Shown here in pieces: positions 8,855 through 18,577 of a DNA stretch of 32,434 bases. Position 1 is the stretch's first letter, and each line of letters starts with the position of its first letter. Source of the stretch: Pseudomonadota bacterium. Its GTDB lineage: Bacteria > Pseudomonadota > Gammaproteobacteria > Burkholderiales > Nitrosomonadaceae. The position numbers and the translations under genes are program-made. The stretch lies in contig JAFEEI010000106.1 in the NCBI GenBank assembly GCA_018241205.1, positions 1-32,434 on the forward strand, written 5' to 3'. Under the pieces are notes generated by a model. That model had not been told where the DNA came from. It saw nothing but the letters and a program-made list of their open reading frames with translations, and did not search any database.

Positions 8855-9711
8855 TATACGCATAGCGCATATGTCAAGGAACTTACTTCTTCTTGCGAGT
8901 CTTTAAGGATACTGCTTAATGACTCCTCGCCGGTTAATAAATCGATATTTGCGATGCTGTAACCTGTTTGATTTGAGGGCAGAATGAACGGAGATTTGAC
9001 GGGAGCCAATTGATCGGCGAATAGCAAGGTGTCGCCAAGGGTAGCGGGAGGAAATGCCAGGTAGCCTCGCCATAAATAAACGATACTATCGATAACCGCT
9101 TCAGGAATCGATAGCGCTTTGAGAATAGCGGTGCCGATTTTGATTTCACACTCGAGTTCCGATTCATCCTCCAGATCTGCATCGTTGCCCCAGGAACTGG
9201 CCATGCTTTCATCGGCCAAACCAGGGTAATACTTTTCGCGCGCCAACAGGTAGAACCAGCTGATCTCATGAATGATGCCTGCAAACATTGCGGTATCTGG
9301 ATCCTGCTTTGTAATGCGGCGGGCGATAACTTGCGCCAGTGCCGCCACATGAGCAGAATGCTGCCATAACTGCATTACCATTTCGCTGCGTACTTGTGCT
9401 CCGGCAAGCTGTTGCACCACGACAGCCGTGGCCAAATTGCGTACCGTTCGTACACCGATTAAAGTCACGGCGGAGCGCACATCGGTGATTCTTTTTTCCG
9501 CACGGTTGAACACCACGGAATTGGCGATAGCGACAACTTTGGCCGATAAAAGGGGTTCCAATTGAATGAACTTGATCACCATCTCAAGATTGCAATCGGG
9601 ATCATTCAAAGCACGATTAATTCTGATCGCTGCATGGGTCGAAGTAGGAAAAATTAATCTTCCCTGCTCTACTTCGGCAGCCAACGCGCTAAGTATTGCG
9701 CTTTTCTCCAT
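8854..9711 (-). CDS. HDOD-domain signalling protein
   Basis: A 285-residue protein formed by one HDOD domain, the non-hydrolytic relative of HD-GYP found in bacterial signalling and stress regulation. Typical segments are FPTSTHAAIRINRALNDPD, LEPLLSAKVVAIANSVVFN, DVRSAVTLIGVRTVRNLATA, LWQHSAHVAALAQVIARR and AMFAGIIHEISWFYLLA. It starts with a good GAGGAA ribosome-binding site. No receiver, GGDEF or kinase domain is attached and none is encoded next door, so the pathway it serves is not visible. A short palindrome (GGATCGACGATCC, 9742-9754) lies about 30 bp upstream of the ATG. The 263 bp up to lipA hold no gene that I can see. Confidence 0.88.
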   Translation of the reverse strand: MEKSAILSALAAEVEQGRLIFPTSTHAAIRINRALNDPDCNLEMVIKFIQLEPLLSAKVVAIANSVVFNRAEKRITDVRSAVTLIGVRTVRNLATAVVVQQLAGAQVRSEMVMQLWQHSAHVAALAQVIARRITKQDPDTAMFAGIIHEISWFYLLAREKYYPGLADESMASSWGNDADLEDESELECEIKIGTAILKALSIPEAVIDSIVYLWRGYLAFPPATLGDTLLFADQLAPVKSPFILPSNQTGYSIANIDLLTGEESLSSILKDSQEEVSSLTYALCV

Positions 9712-9974
9712 AAATTCCTCTTTTTATTTCTGAATCAAGGTGGATCGACGATCCTCAGCTTACTCCAAACATTTGGAAAGTAATATCGGAAGAAAACGTA
9801 ATGAATTGAAGCTATTTCTGATCTCGCTCAGGGAAGTTTCTGAAGAAGTTGGCGAACGGCTGGTTAGTCGAAGTTAAATCAGGTGGAAAAGCGTTGTTTA
9901 CGGGTAGGTAATGAGCTTTTGAACCTGATTCCAATGTGGTATGTTGGATAAAATAGCTTTTCCGGATTCTCTTC

Positions 9975-10919
9975 TTAAAGTAAACCGGATTCGTGTGCTT
10001 GCTGATCGGCGTGATAACTGGAGCGTACCATCGGGCCGCAGGCGGCGTGGCTGAAACCCATTTCCAGCGCGGCTTGTTCAAACACTTTAAAGCCTTCAGG
10101 AGTGACGTAACGCATAACCGGCAGGTGACCGATGCTGGGTTGTAAATATTGACCGATGGTGAGCATTTCCACATCGTGCTCGCGCAGGTCGCGCAATACT
10201 TGCAGGATTTCTTCGTCGGTTTCGCCCAGTCCCAGCATCAAACCCGATTTAGTTGGAATGTGTGGAAACTGCGCCTTGAAGTCTTTCAGCAGTTTCAAGG
10301 AATTCGCATAATCCGCGCCCGGCCGGCATTGTTTGTACAATCTGGGTACGGTTTCAAGGTTATGGTTCAAAACATCCGGCGGGCAGGCGGCAAGTTTTTC
10401 CAAAGCCACTTCGAGACGGCCGCGGAAATCCGGCACCAAGGTTTCGATTTTGGTATGCGGTGAATGCGTGCGTATTTCACGGATGCAATCGGCAAAATGC
10501 TGTGCGCCGCCATCGCGTAAATCGTCACGATCGACGCTGGTGATGACCACGTAGCGCAGTTTCATGGCACCGATCGATTGTGCTAGGTGCAACGGTTCAT
10601 CGGCATCCGGCGGTTTTGGCCGACCGTGCGCGACATCGCAGAAAGGGCAGCGGCGTGTGCATAAATCGCCCAGAATCATGAAAGTGGCGGTGCCTTTACC
10701 GAAGCATTCACCGATGTTGGGGCAGGAGGCTTCTTCGCATACGGTGTGCAGTTTATGTTCGCGCAGCAGACGTTTGACTTCGTAATAACTTTCACTGTTG
10801 GATGAGCGGACACGAATCCATGAAGGTTTGCGCAGCAGATCGTCACGCGATTGCGGTGCTATTTTGACGGGGTTGCGCGCTGTTTTATCAGCGCCTTTTT
10901 GGCGGCTATCGATAGTCAT
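9975..10919 (-). CDS. lipA: LipA, lipoyl synthase
   Basis: A 314-residue radical-SAM enzyme that inserts two sulfurs into protein-bound octanoyl groups to make lipoyl cofactors of pyruvate and 2-oxoglutarate dehydrogenases and the glycine cleavage system. Both Fe-S motifs are present: the auxiliary-cluster motif [12 protein letters not shown] and the radical-SAM motif [10 protein letters not shown]. The conserved C-terminal RSSYHAD contains the serine that ligates the auxiliary cluster. The ATG at 10919 (MTIDSRQKG) is preferred because the upstream extension overlaps lipB in another frame. It follows lipB with a 5-bp gap, which strongly suggests cotranscription. Confidence 0.97.
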   Translation of the reverse strand: MTIDSRQKGADKTARNPVKIAPQSRDDLLRKPSWIRVRSSNSESYYEVKRLLREHKLHTVCEEASCPNIGECFGKGTATFMILGDLCTRRCPFCDVAHGRPKPPDADEPLHLAQSIGAMKLRYVVITSVDRDDLRDGGAQHFADCIREIRTHSPHTKIETLVPDFRGRLEVALEKLAACPPDVLNHNLETVPRLYKQCRPGADYANSLKLLKDFKAQFPHIPTKSGLMLGLGETDEEILQVLRDLREHDVEMLTIGQYLQPSIGHLPVMRYVTPEGFKVFEQAALEMGFSHAACGPMVRSSYHADQQAHESGLL

Positions 10920-10924
10920 AGTGT

Positions 10925-11581
10925 TTAGTTGATTATTTTCTTGAGAAGTTGTTCTTGTAACCGGTTGGCGAGTTTGGCGCTTAAAATTTCCACGCCGTCG
11001 GGAATGCCCAGATCCTTGGTTTGCGTGACTTGCAATCCTTGGTAACCGCAAGGATTGATATACGAAAATGGCGTTAGGTCCATGTTCACATTCAGCGCGA
11101 TGCCGTGATAGCAAAAGTTTTTCCGGATTTTCAGACCCAGTGATGCAATTTTGGCTTTACCGACATACACTCCAGGTGCTTCTGCACGGCTGGCGGCTTT
11201 GACATGATAGTCTTCAAGCACGCCGATCACGGCATTCTCCATCCGTCGGACCAATTCGCGCACGCCGAGTTTCAAGCGGCGGATGTCTAGCAATAAATAG
11301 GCAATGATTTGTCCCGGCCCATGATAAGTAATTTGGCCGCCGCGATCCGTTTTAATCACCGCAATTCCATGGTCGTGCAGCAAATGTTCGGGTTTTCCGG
11401 CAATACCCTGAGTAAAAACCGGTGGGTGCTGCAATAACCAAATTTCATCGCAGGTTTGCTCGTTGCGGTGTTGCGTGAAATCCTTCATCGCTTGCCAGGT
11501 TGTCTGGTAATCGCATAATCCCAATGTTTTGACGACGAAATGCGGTGATACGAGAACCGAAGCGGAATGATTTTGCTGCAT
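10925..11581 (-). CDS. lipB: LipB, octanoyl-[ACP]:protein octanoyltransferase
   Basis: A 218-residue transferase that moves octanoate from acyl carrier protein to lipoyl domains, providing the substrate for LipA. Signatures are [41 protein letters not shown] and the catalytic cysteine in [13 protein letters not shown]. Start choice is uncertain: an ATG lies at 11581 and a TTG at 11587 directly abuts the stop of the YbeD-like gene; neither has a clear Shine-Dalgarno, so translation is probably coupled to the upstream gene. Confidence 0.95.
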   Translation of the reverse strand: MQQNHSASVLVSPHFVVKTLGLCDYQTTWQAMKDFTQHRNEQTCDEIWLLQHPPVFTQGIAGKPEHLLHDHGIAVIKTDRGGQITYHGPGQIIAYLLLDIRRLKLGVRELVRRMENAVIGVLEDYHVKAASRAEAPGVYVGKAKIASLGLKIRKNFCYHGIALNVNMDLTPFSYINPCGYQGLQVTQTKDLGIPDGVEILSAKLANRLQEQLLKKIIN

Positions 11582-11587
11582 GAACAA

Positions 11588-11854
11588 TCACAAGACCACG
11601 GAGACTAGCGGATGACTCGATAACGCTTGATACAGAGCATCCAGTTGCGAGCGGGAAGTCGCGCGAATGGTGCAGGTAAGGCTTAAATAAGTGCCATTTT
11701 TGCTGGCCTTGACTGCCATGGTCGCAGTATCGAAGTCGGGAGCATGATATTTAACGATCGCCAGCGCAATCTGCGTGAAATCTTGCTGCGCCTTGCCCAT
11801 GATCTTGATGGGAAAATCACAGGGGTATTCGATCAGCGAAGGTTGTTCTGACAT
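11588..11854 (-). CDS. YbeD-like protein (DUF493 / UPF0250)
   Basis: An 88-residue protein of the YbeD family, an ACT-like small fold of unknown biochemical role. Seen are the N-terminal YPCDFPIKIMGKAQQDF and a C-terminal SRSQLDALYQALSSHPLVSVVL, the usual family ends. In E. coli ybeD also lies next to lipB, so a link with lipoate protein modification has been suggested but is unproven. The ATG at 11854 lies 20 bp after the aminotransferase stop. Confidence 0.9.
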   Translation of the reverse strand: MSEQPSLIEYPCDFPIKIMGKAQQDFTQIALAIVKYHAPDFDTATMAVKASKNGTYLSLTCTIRATSRSQLDALYQALSSHPLVSVVL

Positions 11855-11874
11855 CGGTAAACTAAAACTGCCGA

Positions 11875-12744
11875 TTATGAGTGCGAGCAACCGCAGGAAT
11901 GGCCGCGCATGTTCGTGGCCTTATAGTCCTGATACAACGCGTGCAAGCGCGCGAACAGTTCGCCCGGTTTTCCTTTTCCTACCGGTTGATTGTCCAGTGA
12001 CGTAATCGGCATGATTTCCTTGGTCGAGGAGGTCAACAGAATCTCATCCGCCGTGCGTACTTCGGCTTCCGAGATGTCGCGCACTTCGTGCGGAATATGA
12101 TTCGCTGCCGCCAACTCCAGCACCACGTCGTACGTGATGCCAGGCAGCATCAGATTACTTTTTGGTGGCGCCAGCAGCACGCCGTTTTTGACCACGAAGA
12201 TGTTACTGGCCGCACCTTCGGTCAGGAATCCGTCGCGGATCAAAATCGTTTCCAGTGCCTGCACATCCACCGCCAATTGCCGCAACAACACATTTGGCAG
12301 CAGTGAAATGGCTTTGACATCGCAGCGGATCCAGCGGTTATCGAGTGCAGTGATGGCCGAAGCGCCACTGACCAGCAGTTCCGCAGGCGGTGGCAATAAC
12401 GGATTGCTCATGATGAAAACAGTCGGCGGCACATTGACAGGAAACGCATGATCGCGTTTGGCGACGCCGCGCGTGATGTGCAAGTAGAGGTATTGATCCT
12501 CGCCGTCATTTTTTGCGATGACTTGTTCCAGCAAATTTTTCCATTCGTCGTTGCTGAATGGATTTTTCAAGCGAATGCCGTCCAGGCTGTGTTGCAATCG
12601 CTTGAGGTGCTTGCTGAGACGGAAGGGTTTGCGCGAATAAGCCGGAATGACTTCGTACACACCGTCGCCGAAAATAAAACCGCGATCCAGCACCGGAATG
12701 CACGCTTCCTCTATGGGCATAAACTTACCGTTCAGATATATCAT
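11875..12744 (-). CDS. dat: D-amino-acid aminotransferase (PLP fold type IV)
   Basis: A 289-residue aminotransferase that interconverts D-alanine and D-glutamate with their keto acids, feeding peptidoglycan synthesis. Family features are the N-terminal MIYLNGKFMPIEEACIPVLD, FGDGVYEVI, the catalytic lysine in CDVKAISLLPNVL, and the PLP-phosphate-binding glutamate region FLTEGAASNIFVVKNG. Branched-chain aminotransferases share the fold, but the short D-Ala-type N-terminus and the neighbouring D,D-carboxypeptidase gene favour D-amino acids. The C-terminus ends in a Cys/His-rich tail, GHSCGCSHS, outside the catalytic fold. Confidence 0.88.
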   Translation of the reverse strand: MIYLNGKFMPIEEACIPVLDRGFIFGDGVYEVIPAYSRKPFRLSKHLKRLQHSLDGIRLKNPFSNDEWKNLLEQVIAKNDGEDQYLYLHITRGVAKRDHAFPVNVPPTVFIMSNPLLPPPAELLVSGASAITALDNRWIRCDVKAISLLPNVLLRQLAVDVQALETILIRDGFLTEGAASNIFVVKNGVLLAPPKSNLMLPGITYDVVLELAAANHIPHEVRDISEAEVRTADEILLTSSTKEIMPITSLDNQPVGKGKPGELFARLHALYQDYKATNMRGHSCGCSHS

Positions 12745-12774
12745 GCGAACCTTCCGTAATGGGTTAAGACTGGA

Positions 12775-13896
12775 TTAATTAAAGAGTAATTTTACACTAT
12801 CCCAAGCCCTGCCGATGAAGTTCGCGCTATCGACTTTCTCCAGTGCAACTAGCGGATAAGTTTCGATGGTTTTGTCATCCAGTGTGAATTTCACCGTACC
12901 GACTTCCTGCCCGATTTGCACCGGAGCGATGAGTGGTTGCTTGTATTCCATGGTGGCTTTCAGTTTGTCACCTTGGCCTTTAGGCAATGTGAAGTAAACA
13001 TCCCGGTCGAATCCGGCTTTCAGCTGATTCTGTGCGCCTTTCCATAGATGAATGGTGGTCAGCGAATCGTTCTTTTTGTATAAGTGCAGCGTATCGTAGA
13101 ACTGAAAACCGTGGTTGAGCAGGCGTTGGCTTTCCTGACTGCGCGCGTTGGCTGATTTCGCGCCGATGACGACCGAAATGAGCCGGCGTTTGTCGCGAAT
13201 TGCCGAAGTAATCAGGCAATAGCCAGCGGTTTTGGTCCATCCGGTTTTCATGCCGTCGACATGCGGATCTATCCACAACAACCGGTTTCGATTCGGTTGC
13301 GTGATATTGTTGTAGGTATATTCTTTTTGCGAATAGAGCGGATAAAATTCCGGAAAATCGCGAATGATCGCCGTTGCCAGCAGGGTTAGATCATGCGCTG
13401 TCGTGTAATGATCCGGATCGGGCAAGCCGGTTGAATTGGTGAAATGGGTGTTTTTCATTCCCAGCCGGGCCGCCTCTTTATTCATCAGATCGGTGAAGCC
13501 GGCTTCCGAGCCCGCGACTGCTTCCGCCAAGGCAATACACGCATCGTTGCCGGATTGAACGATCATGCCGCGAATCAATTCATCCACGGTCACTGGTTTA
13601 TTGGGCTCTATGAACATGCGGGAACCGATCATACGCCAGGCGCTTTCGGATACCGGAATCACTTGATCCAACGCCAGCAGTTTTTGTTTGATCGCGGCAA
13701 ACACTACGTACGCCGTCATGAGTTTGGTCAATGACGCCGGCTCTATGCGCTCATCTTCGTTTTGGCCGGCCAATACTTGACCGGTTTGGAAATCCGAGAG
13801 CATGTAAGCTTTGGCTGCGACTGAGATGTTTTGCGGCTGGGCGGATGCCGATGAAAAAGCGAAAAACAGTAACAATAATCCGAATAAATGCTTCAT
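12775..13896 (-). CDS. dacC: D-alanyl-D-alanine carboxypeptidase (PBP5/6, DacC/DacA type)
   Basis: A 373-residue low-molecular-mass penicillin-binding protein that trims the terminal D-Ala of peptidoglycan stem peptides. It has a signal peptide (residues 1-19, cleavage after SASA). All three active-site motifs are intact: SLTK at 55-58, SGN at 115-117 and KTG at 217-219. A C-terminal beta domain follows and the last residues (FIGRAWDSVKLLFN) form the amphipathic helix that anchors PBP5-type enzymes to the outer face of the inner membrane. The start is chosen from the signal peptide; no Shine-Dalgarno is evident. The D-amino-acid aminotransferase gene follows after 30 bp. Confidence 0.95.
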   Translation of the reverse strand: MKHLFGLLLLFFAFSSASAQPQNISVAAKAYMLSDFQTGQVLAGQNEDERIEPASLTKLMTAYVVFAAIKQKLLALDQVIPVSESAWRMIGSRMFIEPNKPVTVDELIRGMIVQSGNDACIALAEAVAGSEAGFTDLMNKEAARLGMKNTHFTNSTGLPDPDHYTTAHDLTLLATAIIRDFPEFYPLYSQKEYTYNNITQPNRNRLLWIDPHVDGMKTGWTKTAGYCLITSAIRDKRRLISVVIGAKSANARSQESQRLLNHGFQFYDTLHLYKKNDSLTTIHLWKGAQNQLKAGFDRDVYFTLPKGQGDKLKATMEYKQPLIAPVQIGQEVGTVKFTLDDKTIETYPLVALEKVDSANFIGRAWDSVKLLFN

Positions 13897-13923
13897 AGGA
13901 GTCTGAAGTCTGGAAAATTAAAC

Positions 13924-13951
13924 ATTATAGCGTGCTGCCGGGGAATCTAAA
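13924..13951 (-). promoter_or_regulatory. candidate sigma-70 promoter for the dacC-dat-ybeD-lipB-lipA group
   Basis: On the minus strand a -35-like TTTAGA (13946-13951) and a perfect TATAAT (13924-13929) are spaced by 16 bp. A transcript would start near 13917 and have a leader of about 20 nt. The -35 overlaps the foot of the hairpin assigned as terminator of the Nudix gene, which would split the seven leftward genes into two transcripts. Confidence 0.45.
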
Positions 13952-13965
13952 ACCTTCGGGTTTTT
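13949..13965 (-). terminator. candidate terminator after the Nudix gene
   Basis: A perfect 6-bp stem closed by a tetraloop: AAAACC, TTCG, GGTTTT on the + strand (13949-13964). Read on the minus strand, the direction of the Nudix gene, it ends in GGTTTTAGATT. It lies about 22 bp past the Nudix stop codon. The stem is short and A/T-rich at its base, so efficiency is uncertain. Confidence 0.5.
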
Positions 13966-13987
13966 GTGCAAGGAAACAATAGCTCAC

Positions 13988-14533
13988 TTAGGAACGGCCG
14001 GATGGTTTATCGATGACACCCATATGAAACCCCAGTTTTCCCTGTTTGCGATCCTTAAAATATTGCTGCAATGGATCGTGGATGACGCGAAACGCCATTT
14101 CCTCCCAGGGTATTTCGTGCTCGGAAACCAGTTTGACTTCCAAGCTTTCGATGCCCGGTTTGAAATCCAGATCGAGCAGCCGTGCACGAAATAAGAAATA
14201 AACTTGACTGATGTGCGGCAGACTATAAACCGCATATAAATCGCCGATTTCCACGCGCGCATTGGCTTCTTCCAGAGTTTCGCGCGCCGCAGCTTGCGCC
14301 AGCGTTTCGTTGTTTTCCATGAAACCGGCCGGCAGCGTCCACCAGCCCAGGCGTGGCTCGATGGCGCGGCGGCACAGCAAGATTTTATCCTCCCATTCCG
14401 GAATGCAGCCGACCACCATTTTGGGATTTTGATAGTGAATGGTTTTGCACGCAGTGCATACGTAACGTAGCAACGAGTCGCCTTCCGGGATGCTTAATTC
14501 AACAGTGGCGCTGCAATAACTGCAATATTTCAT
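13988..14533 (-). CDS. Nudix hydrolase with N-terminal zinc ribbon
   Basis: A 181-residue protein. Residues 1-30 form a small zinc ribbon, with cysteine pairs in MKYCSYCSATVEL and LRYVCTACKTIHYQNPK. The Nudix domain follows, with a complete Nudix box beginning at GFMENNETLAQAAARETLEE, whose glutamates bind the catalytic metal. NADH pyrophosphatases (NudC) also have a zinc ribbon, but this short layout matches the ADP-ribose / nucleoside-diphosphate-X type with the Nudix_N_2 ribbon; the substrate cannot be read from sequence. The start at 14533 is set by the zinc ribbon; the frame runs on upstream into the DUF2914 gene without conserved content. Confidence 0.9.
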   Translation of the reverse strand: MKYCSYCSATVELSIPEGDSLLRYVCTACKTIHYQNPKMVVGCIPEWEDKILLCRRAIEPRLGWWTLPAGFMENNETLAQAAARETLEEANARVEIGDLYAVYSLPHISQVYFLFRARLLDLDFKPGIESLEVKLVSEHEIPWEEMAFRVIHDPLQQYFKDRKQGKLGFHMGVIDKPSGRS

Positions 14534-14573
14534 GGTTGATCCTCGATTGCATACAGCATGATGTAAACAGCCA

Positions 14574-15422
14574 TTACAGCTGAGTGACAGTAAAGTTTCT
14601 TGATGCCAGACGATTTCCGGTTTCATCGGACAATTCAACGCGCCATGCGCCCAGGCGCCGCTGATCCAGTTGCTTACTGGCATGCGTGCGCCAATTGTTG
14701 TTGTGCACGCGCAAATTCAATTTTGAGTCCAGTTTGTCATTGTGGTACCAGCCGATACGGACATTCTTTCCTCGCAAATTCTTTAAATGCAGATAGAAAT
14801 AAATAGTTTTCGATTCTCCCGGTTGCAGATGCACTGTGTCGATGGAATCGACCGGCTCACGCGCTTCGATCGCATGACTCAATTGCGCCCGGGCAACTTC
14901 AACCTGATCGGTTGATTCTTGCGGCTTACCTTGTGCAGCCGTTTTAGGGATTTTTTTTTCAGCGTTGCCGGATGGATTGGCCGCTGAATTGAATGGCGGT
15001 TTTCTGGCCGGTATTACAACGGGTTTAATCGAATTACTTGAAGCCTTGGGTTTGACCGGCTCGGATGGAGATTTCGGGGCGCCTGTCAATTCGTTGGATT
15101 GCGTTCCAGTAGTGCCGTTTGCTGTTCCGAGTTGCGGTTCAGTTTTTTCCTGCAATATGGCATTTCCGGGAATCGTAGCGGCTGTATCATCCGCCGGGGT
15201 TTTCTCGTCGCCTCCACCGGCAAAGAGTAAATAACCGATCAAAACAAGAAGGGACAGCAGTAGCACTGCTGCGATGGCGATCTTGTTCCAATCCAGCGTT
15301 TCTTCATACGTGACTTCCGGTTCAGGGTAAAGCTCTTCGATGGCTTGCGGCTGCGGTTGTTGAATTTGAATGCGGATTTTTAATGTGTTATTACTCATGT
15401 CGCGTGTCGTTTCTTGAGACAT
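14574..15422 (-). CDS. DUF2914-domain membrane protein
   Basis: A 282-residue protein with a cytoplasmic N-terminus, one transmembrane helix at about 47-68 (ending LIGYLLFAGGG), a low-complexity Pro/Ser/Lys/Thr-rich linker (about 75-175) and a C-terminal DUF2914 domain of about 100 residues. The domain shows VDSIDTVHLQPGESKTIYFY, LRGKNVRIGWYHNDK and RRLGAWRVELSDETGNRLAS. DUF2914 has an immunoglobulin-like beta fold of unknown role, probably extracytoplasmic here. An internal ATG at 15398 (MSNNTLKIRIQ) is an alternative start; neither has a clear Shine-Dalgarno. A TATACT on the minus strand at 15459-15464 may be its -10. Confidence 0.82.
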   Translation of the reverse strand: MSQETTRDMSNNTLKIRIQIQQPQPQAIEELYPEPEVTYEETLDWNKIAIAAVLLLSLLVLIGYLLFAGGGDEKTPADDTAATIPGNAILQEKTEPQLGTANGTTGTQSNELTGAPKSPSEPVKPKASSNSIKPVVIPARKPPFNSAANPSGNAEKKIPKTAAQGKPQESTDQVEVARAQLSHAIEAREPVDSIDTVHLQPGESKTIYFYLHLKNLRGKNVRIGWYHNDKLDSKLNLRVHNNNWRTHASKQLDQRRLGAWRVELSDETGNRLASRNFTVTQL

Positions 15423-15465
15423 TGGGTTTTTGTAAAGGAATTTTTCGATGGAGTGCGCAGTATAA

Positions 15466-17602
<2,137 letters not shown>

Positions 17603-17679
17603 TAGGGAACCTTGATTAATTGACTGTACGAGTGAATCGCTTCATCCCGTTCGCCGGATTGATCTGTGTTTCCTTCGAT

Positions 17680-18246
17680 CTACAGCGTGTTATCTTTTGT
17701 TAACGTGAATGTTCCAGCCGGGATCCCATTGACACTATACGCATAAGTTCCAGCCGGAAGTCCGTAGACCTCGAGGGGAATGATTTTTTCGTACGGCACA
17801 AGTGCCATTGTGCATGCTATCCCTTCAGGGAATGGATTAGGCCCGATGTGAAGAATAATTTCAAATGTATTGCCCTTGAGTACCTGATTGATTTGTTGAA
17901 AAAAAGCACAGCCATCTGAAAATTGTCCGGTGATTTTGAGAAAAACCTGGACCGGCGATGAATCTACAATAACGGCTTCAACTTTTTCATCATAGGTTGC
18001 GGAGCCAGGAATAATTTTGGTTTCGACAAACTGAGTGAGTTTCCAGCTATTCGTGGAACTCTCAAACTGAAACTCCGCTTTCTGAAAGTTACCCGGCTGT
18101 GCATCGGTATCGACACGAGGAATAATTAATTTTCCATCGCGAAAGATTGGATAATCGGAGGCATGCGCATTGCGCTGTGAAAAAACAAGACTTGTCAGTA
18201 AAACAGTAATTCCGATCGCCAAGTACTTTGTTGAGAATATTTGCAT
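17680..18246 (-). CDS. secreted protein of unknown function
   Basis: A 188-residue protein with a Sec signal peptide (MQIFSTKYLAIGITVLLTSL, cleavage near NAHA-SDYP). The mature chain is beta-rich. It opens with YPIFRDGKLIIPRVDTDAQP, contains two cysteines (SDGCAFFQQ and GIACTMALV) that could form a disulfide, and ends in a Gly/Thr-rich strand pair (LPAGTYAYSVNGIPAGTFTL). This looks like an exported beta-sandwich protein, but I recognise no named family. The start is set by the signal peptide; the ribosome-binding site is weak. The stop of a small upstream ORF lies 1 nt before this ATG. Confidence 0.72.
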   Translation of the reverse strand: MQIFSTKYLAIGITVLLTSLVFSQRNAHASDYPIFRDGKLIIPRVDTDAQPGNFQKAEFQFESSTNSWKLTQFVETKIIPGSATYDEKVEAVIVDSSPVQVFLKITGQFSDGCAFFQQINQVLKGNTFEIILHIGPNPFPEGIACTMALVPYEKIIPLEVYGLPAGTYAYSVNGIPAGTFTLTKDNTL

Positions 18247-18247
18247 T

Positions 18248-18502
18248 TTATTTATTTCCGAGGTTGGGCATATCAAAAACTATTACCGTCAAAATTTTAA
18301 CAGCCCTAAAATTTTGCATGTAGGAATTTTTACCCGCATCAATCGCCCGTAAACCAACGGTAAAGCGGAGCAGGTCATCCGTACCCTGGGATATGTGGCG
18401 CCCCAGATTTTCTTTAAAGACAGCGCCGGTCGGTGCATTCAGCTTTTCCGTTTCATCAACTTCTACAATACCGTGAAACCCCATATTCATCTGACATGTC
18501 AT
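18248..18502 (-). CDS. doubtful small ORF or gene remnant upstream of the secreted-protein gene
   Basis: An 84-codon frame whose stop TAA is one base from the next ATG, so the spacing would suit translational coupling. The peptide (GFHGIVEVDETEKLN near the start, DDLLRFTVGLRAIDAGKN in the middle) has a protein-like composition rather than a random one, but I recognise no family. VEVDET recalls the motif near the first Asp of IS1595-type transposases, yet nothing else of such an element is present. It may be a real short gene, the remnant of a longer one, or chance. Without it, 18247-18577 is a 331-bp gap containing only an A/T-rich inverted repeat. Confidence 0.25.
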   Translation of the reverse strand: MTCQMNMGFHGIVEVDETEKLNAPTGAVFKENLGRHISQGTDDLLRFTVGLRAIDAGKNSYMQNFRAVKILTVIVFDMPNLGNK

Positions 18503-18523
18503 CTCTGCAATGTAAATATGTCA

Positions 18524-18557
18524 TATAAAATTCTTTCGTTTTTAAAAGAATTTTATA
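18524..18557. terminator. 13-bp perfect A/T-rich inverted repeat after the large glycosyltransferase gene
   Basis: TATAAAATTCTTT (18524-18536) pairs perfectly with AAAGAATTTTATA (18545-18557) around an 8-nt loop. It begins about 20 bp downstream of the stop codon of the leftward glycosyltransferase, the right place for a terminator. The stem is nearly all A/T and no additional T tract follows, so a weak terminator or 3'-end stabiliser is the most that can be claimed. Confidence 0.45.
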
Positions 18558-18577
18558 GTTTGAATATCGTGACTGCA

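Noticed and set aside
18455..18502. Possible IS1595-type transposase remnant (VEVDET)
   Set aside because: A six-residue match alone is too short; no second catalytic motif, terminal inverted repeat or target duplication was found.
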